A stretch of 54,182 nt of DNA from Desulfobulbaceae bacterium (GTDB taxonomy: Bacteria; Desulfobacterota; Desulfobulbia; Desulfobulbales; Desulfobulbaceae): NCBI GenBank assembly GCA_012744275.1, contig JAAYIE010000006.1, positions 1 to 54,182 on the forward strand, in the 5' to 3' direction. Position 1 is the first letter of the stretch, and every line of letters starts with the position of its first letter. Below the pieces are notes generated by a model. The model was given only the letters and a program-made list of their open reading frames with translations, was not told the DNA's origin and did no database searches. Positions 44,163 to 54,033 of the stretch are shown in pieces. The position numbers were made by a program, and so were the translations under genes.

Positions 44163-45584
44163 ATGGTGGGCACTGAAAATTTAAGAAGAATTATAGACCA
44201 GATTTGCCGGGACAAGGGCATAGATCGCGCCCTCTTGATTGACGCTATCGAAGAGGCGGTACGCTCGGCTGTAAAGAAAAAATATGGTGGCCAGCGTGAT
44301 ATTGAGGTTCAGTACAGTGAAGAACTAGGTGAGATCGAAGTTTTTCAGTACCGCACTGTGGTTGAGGAAGTCCTGAACGAGGAGCGTGAGATTTCCCTGG
44401 AGGACGCACGCTTGCGCGATCCAGAGGCTGGTCTGGATGATGATATCGGCGAAAAGCTGACCACCATCGCGGATTTAGGCAGAATTGCCGCCCAATCGGC
44501 CAAGCAGGTCATTATCCACCGTATGCGTGAGGCAGAGAGGGAAGTTATTTACGACATGTACCGTGACCGAGAAGGGACCGTAGTCAACGGTATTGTTCAG
44601 CGCTTTGAGCGGGGTGACATGATTGTTAATCTCGGCCGCACCGATGCGCTCCTGCCCCGCGACGGGCAGATCCCCAAACGTTCATTCAAACAAGGTGACC
44701 GTATTCGTGCCTATCTGGAGCAGGTGCGACGCGCCAGTCGCGATGGTAACGGCGACGAAGGCCAGCCCCAGGGCAAAGAGGGCAAGCCTCGGTATCGGGA
44801 TGCACAGCTCATTTTAAACCGAACCAGCAACGAGTTTCTGGCCAAACTCTTTGAGCTGGAAGTCCCGGAAATAGCCGAGGGTATTGTCAAAATTATGGGA
44901 GTCAGCCGCGACCCGGGCTTCCGGGCGAAAATTGCGGTGTCTTCCCTGGAATCCGATGTCGATCCGGTTGGTGCCTGCGTTGGCTTGAAGGGCTCGCGCG
45001 TACAGAACGTGGTGCAGGAGCTGCAGGGTGAACGTATTGACATCGTTCCCTGGAGTCCGGATCCAGCCAAGTATGTCTGTAACGCCTTGGCACCTGCCCA
45101 GGTGAATATGGTTGTAGTGGATGAGGAGCGCAAGGCACTTCTGGTGGTGGTGCCGGATGATCAGCTCTCATTGGCCATTGGCCGGCAAGGACAGAATGTG
45201 CGCCTTGCCTATCGACTTTTGGGCTGGCGTATTGACGTGAAAAGCCAGCAGCGCTACAACAATCTGGAACATCCCGGCTACCGCAGCCTGCTGGCAGTGC
45301 AGGGGATTGATGAGAATCTGGCGGACAAACTTTTTGCTGCCGGCATACTGACCGCAGCCATGCTGGCCAGGCTTGATAGCAAAAAGTTGGCCGAACTTGC
45401 CCGAATAGATGAAGATGTTGCCGAACTCGTGCTGGCGCGAGCGGCAGAGGTGGAGTCACCGGAATTGACTGAAGAAGAACTGGCAGCAGCAGGAGCGGCA
45501 CCCGGAATTCCGGCGCAGGATCAACAGCATGGTGTGGCGGTGCAGGATGGCGTTGCTGATGCTGCTGAAGGTGATGCCTTTTAA
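44163..45584 (+). CDS. nusA: Transcription termination/antitermination factor NusA
   Basis: NusA binds RNA polymerase and modulates pausing, termination and antitermination. The product is 473 residues. The N-terminal domain (IDQICRDKGIDRALLIDAIE) is followed by an S1 domain (GTVVNGIVQRFERGDMIVNL), two KH domains (VGACVGLKGSRVQNVVQELQ and LSLAIGRQGQNVRLAYRLLG), and one C-terminal helix-hairpin-helix segment (GIDENLADKLFAAG). Only one such acidic repeat is present, against two in E. coli. GAAGGTGG precedes the ATG. The short tail is Ala/Glu-rich. Confidence 0.95.
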   Translation: MVGTENLRRIIDQICRDKGIDRALLIDAIEEAVRSAVKKKYGGQRDIEVQYSEELGEIEVFQYRTVVEEVLNEEREISLEDARLRDPEAGLDDDIGEKLTTIADLGRIAAQSAKQVIIHRMREAEREVIYDMYRDREGTVVNGIVQRFERGDMIVNLGRTDALLPRDGQIPKRSFKQGDRIRAYLEQVRRASRDGNGDEGQPQGKEGKPRYRDAQLILNRTSNEFLAKLFELEVPEIAEGIVKIMGVSRDPGFRAKIAVSSLESDVDPVGACVGLKGSRVQNVVQELQGERIDIVPWSPDPAKYVCNALAPAQVNMVVVDEERKALLVVVPDDQLSLAIGRQGQNVRLAYRLLGWRIDVKSQQRYNNLEHPGYRSLLAVQGIDENLADKLFAAGILTAAMLARLDSKKLAELARIDEDVAELVLARAAEVESPELTEEELAAAGAAPGIPAQDQQHGVAVQDGVADAAEGDAF

Positions 45585-45692
45585 GGAACTGCTGTTGAAA
45601 GTGGTGACACCTGCCGGGACAATGTTCAAGCAGGGTAGAGAATGTAGCATCAGGTACGGATGCAGACCGGTTGTTGAGGAGGGAAGCGTTAC

Positions 45693-48548
45693 ATGGCTAA
45701 GGTTCGAATATACGATCTGGCAAAGGAATTCGGGATGAAAAGTAAAGACCTGGCCGATCGTCTGATTACGTTGGGCTATCCTATTATCAACCACAGTTCC
45801 ACCGTTGAAAAAGATATGGCGGCAGATATTCGCAAAAAAATTGGTGGTGGCGCAGTCAGCGTTGAAATCCCTGTCGGCAGAATCGAGCCGAAGGGCAGGG
45901 CTGAGGACAACAATCCCTGGGGAAAAACCGTGATCCGTCGTCGTTCCAAGGCAGATAAGGAAGAGGCTGTCAAGCAGCAGGAGCTGGCTGAAACCAGGGC
46001 GCTGGAAGAAGAGGCGCAGGCGGCGGAAGCAAGGCTCTTGGATAAGATGGAAGCCGACTCTGTGCAAGATCTTGAAGTGGGTACTGTGGCAGCACCTGAT
46101 GTCGAAGAGAGTGTCTCGGCCGTTTCCAAGGGAGCCGAAGCAGACGTTGCCGAAGAAGTAGTGCAAGCAGTACCTGAGCTTGAGGAGACACTTGAGCAGG
46201 AAAGCCCAGAGGAGACCGCCGATCGTGCCGATCACGACCTGCTGGCAACTGACCAAAAGGTCGTGGCTGATGCCACGGATAAGGAAAGCCCTGCCGTTCA
46301 AGCCGGAGGCGATGATGCTGTTTCGAAGCAGGACGAACAGCAGGATGAGCAGGCTGTGCAAAAGGATGAACCCGTGATCATGCAGCAGGAGCGGCCTAAA
46401 CCGTTGGCGAAAATCGTCGGACGGGTGGTGATTCCGACCCCGAGCGAACCGGTACGGCCTGAGCCTCGGCGTCCATCCCGGCCTGCTGCATCAAAGGCTG
46501 GTGGCAGATCTGCCCCACCACAGCCAGACCCGACTATACAGGATGCCGGTGCAAAAGCTGGTGCTGCAGATGGGCGTGGCAAGAAAAAGGGTCGCAGGGT
46601 TGTGGCCATCCACAGTGAAGACGAAGCTCACGATAGAAGATCTGCCAGAGGCGCCAGAAAGGGCAAGGGCGGTCGTGAGAATTTCATCCAGGAAAGTGAT
46701 GGCGATTTTGTTCGTCACCGTAAAGGGAAGAGGAAAAAAGATTCGCGTGCGGAGCGGGATGTCACTGTGGTAGCTGAAACCAGGGCGATCAAACGTCGCA
46801 TCCGGGTGGTGGAAACCATTTCAGTGGGTGAGCTTGCCAAGCGCATGAGCGTCAAAGCAAGTGAGGTTATTGCCGCACTCATGCGTTTGGGCGTAATGGC
46901 CACTCTCAATCAGGCCCTTGATGTGGACACTGCCTCCCTGGTGGCCTCGGACTTTGGCTTTGAGGTCGAGCAGGCCATGCATGCAGAGCTGGAAGTTGAG
47001 GCTTTGCAGGAACTGGAAGTGGAGCAGGGAGGCGAGGCACTGCCGCGTCCACCGGTTGTCACGGTTATGGGCCATGTTGACCATGGAAAAACCTCCATTC
47101 TGGATGCCATTCGTAAAACTGATGTGGCCCTCGGCGAGGCCGGCGGCATCACCCAGCACATTGGCGCCTACCACGTACAGAGCCCGTCGGGCAGTCTCAC
47201 CTTTGTGGATACACCTGGTCATGCCGCCTTTACAGAGATGCGCTCCCGGGGTGCCAAGGTGACAGACATCGTAGTCCTGGTGGTGGCCGCCGATGACGGG
47301 GTCATGGAGCAAACCAAGGAGGCCATCGCCCACGCCAAGGCAGCCGAGGTCCCCATTGTGGTGGCTGTGAACAAGATCGACAAGGACGGTGCCGACCCCG
47401 AGCGGGTGCGTCGCGAACTGAGTGACTTCGGTCTTATTCCCGAGGCCTGGGGCGGGCAGACTATCTACTGTGAAACTTCGGCTAAAAAAGGCGATGGCAT
47501 CCCCAACCTGCTTGAGTCTATTCAGTTGCAGGCCGAAATTTTGGAACTGCGAGCGGATCCCACCCGCAAGGCCAGGGGGGTAGTTATAGAGGCGCAGCTG
47601 CACAAGGGCCGCGGTCCGGTTGCCACCGTGCTGGTGCAGGAGGGGACCCTGCAGCCGGGCGATAACTATGTGGCTGGCATGTTCAGCGGACGGGTACGTC
47701 TGCTCACCAATGAAAGGGGCGAGCAGGTGGAAAAGGCCGGGCCTTCCATCCCGGTGGAAGTGCAGGGTCTCTCCGGGGTGCCCCAGGCCGGTGACGAGTT
47801 TGTAGTGCTCACCGACGAAAAGATGGCCAAATCCGTGGCAGCGGCCAGGCAGCTCAAGGCGCGGGAAACCGAACTTGCTGCAGGATCCAAGGTATCTTTG
47901 GACAATCTTTTTGAAAAGATTGCCGAACAGGAAGTCAAAGAGCTGCGGGTCATTTTGCGGGCCGATGTACAGGGCACCCTGGAAGCGTTCGGCCAGGCAG
48001 CGGAAAATCTGTCCACGGAAACAATCCGTGTCCGCTCCCTGCATGAGGGGACGGGCTCCATCACCGAGAGCGATATCCACCTTGCTGCTGCCTCCGATGC
48101 CATCATCATCGGTTTTAATGTGCGGCCCTCAGTCAAGGTGAAGGAACTGGCCGAGCAGGAAGGCGTTGATGTGCGTTCCTACGATGTAATCTACCATGCC
48201 CTTGAAGACATTGAAAAAGCCATGAAGGGCATGCTTGAGCCCACCTATGAGGAACGGGTGATCGGCACGGCCGAGGTACGCGACACCTTCCAGGTTCCCA
48301 AGGTCGGTCTCATTGCCGGTTGTGCGGTTATCTCCGGTAAGATACTCCGCAACGCCAGGGTTCGGGTGCTGCGAGACGGTGTTGTGGTATACACCGGCAA
48401 AATCGGCTCGCTCAAGCGTTTCAAGGACGATGCCAAGGAGGTGCTCACCGGTTTTGAGTGCGGCATTGGGGTGGAAAATTATAACGACATCAAGTTGGGC
48501 GACCATCTGGAGGCCTTTGTCCTCGATGAGGTGGAGGCAACGCTGTAG
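45693..48548 (+). CDS. infB: Translation initiation factor IF-2
   Basis: IF-2 is the GTPase that recruits initiator tRNA. The product is 951 residues. IF2_N modules are at the N-terminus ([20 protein letters not shown]) and again near 370 ([20 protein letters not shown]). Between them is a long acidic then Pro/Arg/Lys-rich linker. The G domain has [17 protein letters not shown] and NKIDKDG. Domains II-IV follow with the C2 signature region near the end ([17 protein letters not shown]). GGAGG lies 10 bases before the ATG. The ylxR/ylxQ genes often found between nusA and infB are absent; a 108-base gap is there instead. Confidence 0.97.
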   Translation: MAKVRIYDLAKEFGMKSKDLADRLITLGYPIINHSSTVEKDMAADIRKKIGGGAVSVEIPVGRIEPKGRAEDNNPWGKTVIRRRSKADKEEAVKQQELAETRALEEEAQAAEARLLDKMEADSVQDLEVGTVAAPDVEESVSAVSKGAEADVAEEVVQAVPELEETLEQESPEETADRADHDLLATDQKVVADATDKESPAVQAGGDDAVSKQDEQQDEQAVQKDEPVIMQQERPKPLAKIVGRVVIPTPSEPVRPEPRRPSRPAASKAGGRSAPPQPDPTIQDAGAKAGAADGRGKKKGRRVVAIHSEDEAHDRRSARGARKGKGGRENFIQESDGDFVRHRKGKRKKDSRAERDVTVVAETRAIKRRIRVVETISVGELAKRMSVKASEVIAALMRLGVMATLNQALDVDTASLVASDFGFEVEQAMHAELEVEALQELEVEQGGEALPRPPVVTVMGHVDHGKTSILDAIRKTDVALGEAGGITQHIGAYHVQSPSGSLTFVDTPGHAAFTEMRSRGAKVTDIVVLVVAADDGVMEQTKEAIAHAKAAEVPIVVAVNKIDKDGADPERVRRELSDFGLIPEAWGGQTIYCETSAKKGDGIPNLLESIQLQAEILELRADPTRKARGVVIEAQLHKGRGPVATVLVQEGTLQPGDNYVAGMFSGRVRLLTNERGEQVEKAGPSIPVEVQGLSGVPQAGDEFVVLTDEKMAKSVAAARQLKARETELAAGSKVSLDNLFEKIAEQEVKELRVILRADVQGTLEAFGQAAENLSTETIRVRSLHEGTGSITESDIHLAAASDAIIIGFNVRPSVKVKELAEQEGVDVRSYDVIYHALEDIEKAMKGMLEPTYEERVIGTAEVRDTFQVPKVGLIAGCAVISGKILRNARVRVLRDGVVVYTGKIGSLKRFKDDAKEVLTGFECGIGVENYNDIKLGDHLEAFVLDEVEATL

Positions 48549-48552
48549 TACA

Positions 48553-48954
48553 ATGGCTATGGATTTTGATTTCAAACTGCCGGATCTGGGACGTCCGGAA
48601 AGCTCTCGCCCCAAGCGGGTTGCCGAGGCGATCAGAAATGAATTGACCCTGCTGCTGCTGCAGCGGGTAGCCGACCCGCGCTTATCCGGGGCAACTATTT
48701 CCAAGGTAGAAGTCAGCCCTGATCTGAAGGCGGCGAAAATTTACATCACTGCCGCCAGGCACGAAGAGCAGCAACGCACCATGGCAGGAGTATACAAGGC
48801 CAAGGGCTTTTTTCGCAGCCACCTTGCCAAGACGCTGAATCTACGCTACACCCCCGAACTGCATTTCTACTACGACGACCTCGCCCAAGAAGCTGAACGG
48901 GTGGAGCAACTGCTCACCGAACTGGAACGTGAACGCAACCGTGGCCCAGCCTGA
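48553..48954 (+). CDS. rbfA: 30S ribosome-binding factor RbfA
   Basis: RbfA is needed for late maturation of the 16S rRNA 5' end. The product is 133 residues with the KH-like fold blocks RVAEAIRNELTLLLLQRVAD, ISKVEVSPDLKAAKIYIT, and LRYTPELHFYYDDLAQEAERVEQLL. The frame is open far upstream inside infB, but the ATG at 48553, four bases after the infB stop, gives the normal N-terminus. It overlaps nrnA by about 26 bases depending on that start. Confidence 0.93.
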   Translation: MAMDFDFKLPDLGRPESSRPKRVAEAIRNELTLLLLQRVADPRLSGATISKVEVSPDLKAAKIYITAARHEEQQRTMAGVYKAKGFFRSHLAKTLNLRYTPELHFYYDDLAQEAERVEQLLTELERERNRGPA

Positions 48955-49942
48955 CAAAGAGATCATCCGCATAGTTCGGGACAAGGGGCATTTTGTGCTC
49001 TGCACCCATTACAATCCAGACGGCGACGCCTTGGGTTCTTTACTTGCCCTTGCTGATATTCTTGAAAACATGGGCAAGAAGGCACTCTGTTTTTTGGAGG
49101 CACCCGTACCCGCCATGTATCGTTTTTTACCGGGATCCGGCCGTGCGCAAATCGATATAGACAAGGTACGGGAGTTTATCCGTGCGGCAGCCGGTGATAT
49201 CGCTCTGATCGTGCTCGACTGCGGTGATAGCAAACGGGTGGGCAAGTACGGTGCAGAACTGCTTGATTGCCATCCCTCCCTGGTGATTGATCACCATCAT
49301 GGTAATCCTGGTTTTTGTGATTGCAACTGGATCGCCCACGACAGCGCTGCCACCGGAGAAATGATTTTTGATCTGGCCCAGGCCATGGGGGTTAAGCTTT
49401 CGCCCCAGGCGGCAGAATGTCTGTACGTCGCCATCAGTACGGATACCGGTTCCTTTCACTACGCAGCCACCAGCAGCCATACTTTTAATGTTGCCGCAGA
49501 ATTGGTACGCAGCGGCGCGGATCCGGCGGCCTTGGCGAACAAGCTCTACAATAACTATTCCCTGGGGCGCCTGCGCCTGTTGCGCGAAGTGTTAGATACC
49601 CTCGAAATGTTTGAAAAAGAACGTATTGCTGTCATTCGGGTGAGCCGTTCCATGCGGGACCGAACCTTTACCACCATGGAAGACATTGAACACTTCATCA
49701 ATTTTCCCCGTGCCATCCAGTCGGTGCGGGTGGCAGTCTTCCTGAAAGAAATTGAACCGGGTCATATTTCTGTAAGTTTGCGTGCCAAGGGCCGTTGTGA
49801 TGTCTCTGCCATTGCGGCACACTTCGCCGGTGGTGGCCACAAAAACGCCAGTGGCTGCACCATGTGGTTGGCAAGCATGGATGAGGTGCGGGATGCGCTT
49901 TTACCGCATCTTATTGCGGGGGTTCGCTCCAAAAAAGTATGA
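48929..49942 (+). CDS. nrnA: DHH/DHHA1 phosphoesterase NrnA-like
   Basis: This enzyme degrades nanoRNAs and may dephosphorylate pAp. The product is 337 residues. DHH motifs are THYNPDGDALGSLLAL, IVLDCGDSKR, VIDHHHGNPGF and STDTGSFHY. The DHHA1 substrate-binding motif is FAGGGHKNASGCTM. It starts with GTG; a second GTG at 48941 is equally plausible and neither has a clear ribosome binding site, so coupling with rbfA is likely. Location between rbfA and truB is a conserved arrangement. Confidence 0.93.
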   Translation: MNATVAQPDKEIIRIVRDKGHFVLCTHYNPDGDALGSLLALADILENMGKKALCFLEAPVPAMYRFLPGSGRAQIDIDKVREFIRAAAGDIALIVLDCGDSKRVGKYGAELLDCHPSLVIDHHHGNPGFCDCNWIAHDSAATGEMIFDLAQAMGVKLSPQAAECLYVAISTDTGSFHYAATSSHTFNVAAELVRSGADPAALANKLYNNYSLGRLRLLREVLDTLEMFEKERIAVIRVSRSMRDRTFTTMEDIEHFINFPRAIQSVRVAVFLKEIEPGHISVSLRAKGRCDVSAIAAHFAGGGHKNASGCTMWLASMDEVRDALLPHLIAGVRSKKV

Positions 49943-49957
49943 TGGATCTGCAGTTTT

Positions 49958-50701
49958 ATGACACTGACAAACCCTTTTCCTGCAGGATTTTTTCTGGTGG
50001 ATAAACCTGTAGGTGTCAGTTCCTTTGCGGTGGTGCGCAGAATGCGCCGCCTTTTAGGTGTCAAAAAGGTTGGCCATGCCGGCACGCTTGACCCTTTTGC
50101 CAGCGGACTTTTGCTGGTGGGTGCAGGCCGTGAGGCCACCCGCCACATCGCCACCTTTATGGAAGGACGTAAATGTTATACAGCCAGATTGCAGCTTGGG
50201 GTAGAAACCGATACTCAGGATCCCGAGGGCACTGTTACCAGAGTTCGCCCGGTGCAGGGGATTGATTCGGAAGCCATCCGTTCCTGTCTGGCCGGTATGG
50301 CCGGTGAGCAGATGCAGGTTCCGCCGCCCTTTTCGGCTTTGAAACACCAGGGCAAGCCTTTGTATCATTATGCCCGCCGGGGTGTTATCATCAGTAAACC
50401 CGCTCGACCTGTGCATATTTACACGCTTGAAGCAGGTGCGTATGAAGAAGATGCGCAGCAGCTGGAGATTCAGGTCAGCTGCAGCCACGGTACCTATATC
50501 CGGACACTGGCCGCCGACATCGGCAATACCCTGGGCTGTGGCGCGCACCTGATCGAATTGCGCCGCACTGCCAGCGGTCCCTTTAATGTGGCGGATGCAC
50601 TGGACGGCCGTTTGCTTTTCCAGGAAGAAGGTGCACGTTATACACTGCTTGCCGCCCGCATGGCCGTGGAAGACGCCCTGGCCAGGATTGCTGCAATTTG
50701 A
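49958..50701 (+). CDS. truB: tRNA pseudouridine(55) synthase TruB
   Basis: TruB makes pseudouridine 55 in the T-loop of tRNAs. The product is 247 residues. The N-terminus GFFLVDKPVGVSSFAVVRRM, the catalytic Asp in GHAGTLDPFASGLLLVG, and the conserved SCSHGTYIRTLAADIG and LRRTASGPF blocks are all present. It is shorter than E. coli TruB (314) because the C-terminal PUA-like domain is reduced, as in many bacteria. It starts 15 bases after nrnA. Confidence 0.95.
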   Translation: MTLTNPFPAGFFLVDKPVGVSSFAVVRRMRRLLGVKKVGHAGTLDPFASGLLLVGAGREATRHIATFMEGRKCYTARLQLGVETDTQDPEGTVTRVRPVQGIDSEAIRSCLAGMAGEQMQVPPPFSALKHQGKPLYHYARRGVIISKPARPVHIYTLEAGAYEEDAQQLEIQVSCSHGTYIRTLAADIGNTLGCGAHLIELRRTASGPFNVADALDGRLLFQEEGARYTLLAARMAVEDALARIAAI

Positions 50702-50708
50702 ATTCAGC

Positions 50709-50738
50709 TTGCCTGAACGCTGCCAAATGCAGTATACA
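50709..50738 (+). promoter_or_regulatory. Probable rpsO promoter
   Basis: TTGCCT (50709-50714), 18 bases, TATACA (50733-50738), just after the truB stop. Transcription from about 50745 would begin at the leader hairpin. Confidence 0.5.
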
Positions 50739-50747
50739 GGCGCAAAC

Positions 50748-50788
50748 GGCCTTGCTGCTCCATCCCTCTGGAGCAGAATGAAAAGGCC
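50748..50788 (+). promoter_or_regulatory. Structured rpsO leader, possible S15 autoregulatory site
   Basis: A two-tier hairpin: outer arms GGCCTT (50748-50753) and AAGGCC (50783-50788), inner arms CTGCTCCA (50755-50762) and TGGAGCAG (50769-50776) around TCCCTC. There is no T-tract. It lies about 70 bases before the rpsO ATG. S15 represses its own translation through leader structures in several bacterial groups, with different folds; assignment here is inference. Confidence 0.45.
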
Positions 50789-50859
50789 ATGTATCCAGAC
50801 TCCAGAGAGGCTGAGGGATATTGCTTCGCTGGTAGCTGAAGGACATCAGGAGGTTCTGC

Positions 50860-51129
50860 ATGGCGCAGGCAACAGAGAAAAAAAAGGAAATTATTGAACA
50901 ATTCAAAACCCATGAGACTGATACCGGCTCCTGTGAGGTGCAAATTGCCCTGCTGACAGACCGGATCAAGTACCTGACCGAACATTTCAAAACCCATGCC
51001 AAGGATCATCACTCCCGCCGTGGTTTATTGAAACTGGTTGGCCAGCGTCGTAATCTGCTCAAATATCTGCAGAAAAAGGATATCAGCAAGTACCGGACGC
51101 TGATCCAGGAACTCGGTATCCGCAAGTAG
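50860..51129 (+). CDS. rpsO: Ribosomal protein uS15
   Basis: The product is 89 residues, the standard length. The conserved [38 protein letters not shown] and closing [20 protein letters not shown] blocks are intact. It binds the central domain of 16S rRNA early in 30S assembly. AGGAGG lies six bases before the ATG. It is followed by a strong terminator, and pnp follows as in most bacteria. Confidence 0.98.
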   Translation: MAQATEKKKEIIEQFKTHETDTGSCEVQIALLTDRIKYLTEHFKTHAKDHHSRRGLLKLVGQRRNLLKYLQKKDISKYRTLIQELGIRK

Positions 51130-51149
51130 ACATTTTTCTAATGAAGGTG

Positions 51150-51184
51150 CGGGCGGGAAGCACAAGTTTCCCGCCCGTTTTTTG
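51150..51184 (+). terminator. Rho-independent terminator after rpsO
   Basis: A perfect 10-base stem CGGGCGGGAA/TTCCCGCCCG with an 8-base loop is followed by six T, 21 bases after the rpsO stop. Confidence 0.95.
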
Positions 51185-51350
51185 AGATGGGGCTGGCGCG
51201 GCCGGCACGTCATTGCAAAGGCACGAAGAAAGGCGGAATATTTTCTGGATGTTCCTTCTTCCTTTGTGACTTTGTGACGGGGTGTTCACGCGCTTGGCTG
51301 CCATCGCTTTAATAAACGGCGCGGCGTAGCCGGGCCGAAGGAGTTTGATA

Positions 51351-53438
51351 ATGAAACATACAGTGGCAGCGCAGGTTGGTGATCAGACCATCACCTTTGA
51401 GACCGGCAAGATGGCCAAGCAGGCGGATGGCTCTGTGGTGGTATCCTGCGGCGAGACCATGATTCTGGTGACGGTAGTGGCGGAAAAGGAAGAGAAAAAT
51501 CTCGGATTTTTACCGTTGACTATCGAGTATCAGGAGAAAATGTACGCGGCCGGGCGTATTCCCGGCAGTTATTTCCGGCGTGAGATTGGACGACCCAGCG
51601 AGCGGGAAACCCTGACTTGTCGTTTGATCGACCGACCTCTACGACCGCTTTTCCCCGATGGCTATGCTTCGGAAACCCAGGTTATTGCCACGGTTTTTTC
51701 GGCGGACCCGCAAGTGGAGCCCGATGTGCTCGCCATGAACGGAGCCTCCATGGCTCTGTCGCTTTCCGACGTGCCCTTTGCCGGGCCGATTGCAGCCGCC
51801 AGGGTATGCTACATCAACGGCACCTATGTGCTCAACCCCAGCAAGGCGCAGCAGGAGAAAGCCACCATCAATCTGGTCGTGGCCGGTACGCGCAATGCCG
51901 TGGTCATGGTGGAGGGCAAGGCCAAAGAGGCCAGTGAAGACGAGGTACTAGAAGCGATTTTTTTTGCCCATACCGGTATACAGCCGCTGATCGAGGCGCA
52001 GGTTCACTGGCAGAAGGAAATCGGCAAAGAGAAAAGAACCGTCACTCCGCCACAAATTGATATGCAGCTCAAGCAAAAAGTGGAAGCGGCCGCTTCTGCA
52101 GGTTTGAGCGAGGTGTTGAAGATTGCGGAAAAAATGAGTCGTTCCGAGCGCTACAGTGCCTTGCGGCAGGAGGTCCAGGACCTGCTGGCTGAGGAAGCGG
52201 GCGAGGCGGCCGATCAAATTGGCGAGCTCCTTGATGAGTATCGTAAACAAAGAATGCGGGCACAGATTGTGGAACAAGGCCGCCGCATCGACGGGCGTTC
52301 TTTTACCGAAGTGCGCCCGATCACCTGCGAAGTAGGGGTTTTACCACGGGCGCACGGCTCGGCTCTGTTTACCCGGGGAGAGACTCAGGCCCTGGTGATC
52401 AGTACCCTGGGCAGCGAACGTGATGAGCAACATTTAGAGGGTTTAGGTGGTGATGTTTTCCGACGTTTTATGCTCCACTACAATTTTCCACCCTTTTGCG
52501 TAGGTGAAGTCCGGCCACTGCGCGGGCCGAGCCGCCGTGATATAGGCCATGGTACTTTGGCCAGGCGTGGGGTAGAAGCGGTTTTGCCTGCAGGTGACAG
52601 CTTTCCCTACACTCTGCGCGTGGTCTCCGAGGTGCTGGAATCCAACGGCTCTTCCTCCATGGCCACGGTGTGCGGTGCCAGCCTTGCCCTAATGGATGCG
52701 GGCGTTCCCATTAAAACACCAGTTTCCGGCGTTGCCATGGGACTCATTAAGGAAGGAGAGACCGTGGTGGTACTCACCGACATTCTGGGTGACGAGGACC
52801 ATCTCGGTGACATGGACTTCAAGGTGGTGGGTTCTGGGACGGGTATTACCGGCCTGCAGATGGACATCAAGATTGACGGGGTTGATCGTGCCATCATGGG
52901 CCAGGCCCTGAACCAGGCTAAAGAGGGTCGCCTGCATATTCTTGGCAAAATGGAAGAGGCCCTGGCTGCGCCGCGCGAGGCGGTGTCCCAGTATGCCCCG
53001 CGTTTCATTACCCTGCGCATCAATCCCGACAAGATTCGTGACATCATTGGACCGGGGGGTAAGGTCATCCGGGAGATGACCACAGAGTTCGATTCCAAAA
53101 TCGATGTGGACGACGACGGCACGGTAAAAATCTTCAGCAGCAATAACGAGTCTGCCCACGCCTTGGTCAAACGCATCGAAGAGATGACCGCTATTCCGGA
53201 GGTTGGCCGTATCTATGAAGGTGAAGTACGAACCATCAAGGATTTTGGCGCCTTTGTGCAGATATTGCCGGGGACTGATGGCATGGTGCACATCTCGGAG
53301 CTGAAAAATGAGCGGGTTCAGAAAGTAACGGACGTTGTCAAGGAAGGGGATGTCATCAAGGTAAAGGTGATCGACATTGATAGCCGTGGTCGCATCCGTC
53401 TCAGCCGTAAAGCAGCCTTGGCCGAAGGCGAAGAATAG
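51351..53438 (+). CDS. pnp: Polyribonucleotide nucleotidyltransferase (PNPase)
   Basis: PNPase is a phosphorolytic 3'-5' exoribonuclease and part of RNA decay. The product is 695 residues. Two RNase PH domains are seen (GRPSERETLTCRLIDRPLRP in the first; GETQALVISTLGS and GDSFPYTLRVVSEVLESNGS in the second) with the helical domain between. The KH domain has RDIIGPGGKVIREMT, and the C-terminal S1 domain is GRIYEGEVRTIKDFGAFVQI. The ATG at 51351 has AAGGAG eight bases upstream; an in-frame TTG at 51345 is less likely. It is followed by a terminator and dut. Confidence 0.97.
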   Translation: MKHTVAAQVGDQTITFETGKMAKQADGSVVVSCGETMILVTVVAEKEEKNLGFLPLTIEYQEKMYAAGRIPGSYFRREIGRPSERETLTCRLIDRPLRPLFPDGYASETQVIATVFSADPQVEPDVLAMNGASMALSLSDVPFAGPIAAARVCYINGTYVLNPSKAQQEKATINLVVAGTRNAVVMVEGKAKEASEDEVLEAIFFAHTGIQPLIEAQVHWQKEIGKEKRTVTPPQIDMQLKQKVEAAASAGLSEVLKIAEKMSRSERYSALRQEVQDLLAEEAGEAADQIGELLDEYRKQRMRAQIVEQGRRIDGRSFTEVRPITCEVGVLPRAHGSALFTRGETQALVISTLGSERDEQHLEGLGGDVFRRFMLHYNFPPFCVGEVRPLRGPSRRDIGHGTLARRGVEAVLPAGDSFPYTLRVVSEVLESNGSSSMATVCGASLALMDAGVPIKTPVSGVAMGLIKEGETVVVLTDILGDEDHLGDMDFKVVGSGTGITGLQMDIKIDGVDRAIMGQALNQAKEGRLHILGKMEEALAAPREAVSQYAPRFITLRINPDKIRDIIGPGGKVIREMTTEFDSKIDVDDDGTVKIFSSNNESAHALVKRIEEMTAIPEVGRIYEGEVRTIKDFGAFVQILPGTDGMVHISELKNERVQKVTDVVKEGDVIKVKVIDIDSRGRIRLSRKAALAEGEE

Positions 53439-53468
53439 AACGGTCGGGATAATTACTGGTTTTCTTTT

Positions 53469-53503
53469 AAGCCGGTTGCCCGTGCGGGTGACCGGCTTTT
53501 TTT
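53469..53503 (+). terminator. Rho-independent terminator after pnp
   Basis: AAGCCGGT...ACCGGCTT with an inner CCCG/CGGG extension forms a long stem followed by seven T, about 30 bases after the pnp stop. Confidence 0.92.
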
Positions 53504-53533
53504 ATGCTGCGTAATTCTGTCTGGAGAGAGCGA

Positions 53534-53989
53534 ATGAAGGAGCTTGAGCTTGATTTTGTCTGGCTTGATGCGGCCACAAGTGGGGATTTGCCTCTGCCCA
53601 GCTATGCCAGCTCCGGAGCCGCGGGCATGGATGTGGCTGCAGCGTTGCACGAACCGCTTGCACTTGCCCCGGGAAGCATTGCTTTGGTGCCCAGCGGCTT
53701 TGCCGTGGCTATTCCGCCGGGCTATGAACTGCAGGTGCGGCCGCGGTCGGGGCTGGCAATCAAACACGGGGTTACCGTGGTGAATGCGCCCGGTACTATA
53801 GATGCCGATTACCGGGGTGAAATCAAGGTGGGATTAATCAACTTGGGTCCGGCCACTTACCAGATCCAGCGCGGCGATCGCATTGCCCAGCTGGTGCTGG
53901 CGCAGGTTTCGCAAGCGCGAATCAGGGTAGTGCAGGAGCTTGATGCAACCTGCCGGGGCAGTGGCGGCTTCGGCCATTCCGGCAGGTAG
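53534..53989 (+). CDS. dut: dUTP diphosphatase
   Basis: This trimeric enzyme hydrolyses dUTP to dUMP, keeping uracil out of DNA and feeding dTMP synthesis. The product is 151 residues with all five dUTPase motifs: [49 protein letters not shown], and the C-terminal [10 protein letters not shown]. The ATG at 53534 follows GGAGAG at good spacing; the frame upstream overlaps the pnp terminator and is rejected. Confidence 0.96.
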   Translation: MKELELDFVWLDAATSGDLPLPSYASSGAAGMDVAAALHEPLALAPGSIALVPSGFAVAIPPGYELQVRPRSGLAIKHGVTVVNAPGTIDADYRGEIKVGLINLGPATYQIQRGDRIAQLVLAQVSQARIRVVQELDATCRGSGGFGHSGR

Positions 53990-53996
53990 CGTGGAA

Positions 53997-54033
53997 TTCA
54001 CCTGAAGCCGCGCTTTTTGCGGCTTCAGGTGAA
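53997..54033. other. 15-bp perfect hairpin after dut
   Basis: TTCACCTGAAGCCGC (53997-54011) and its exact complement (54019-54033) flank a GCTTTTT loop, eight bases after the dut stop. There is no T-run after the stem on either strand, but position suggests transcript termination or 3'-end protection for dut. Confidence 0.6.
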
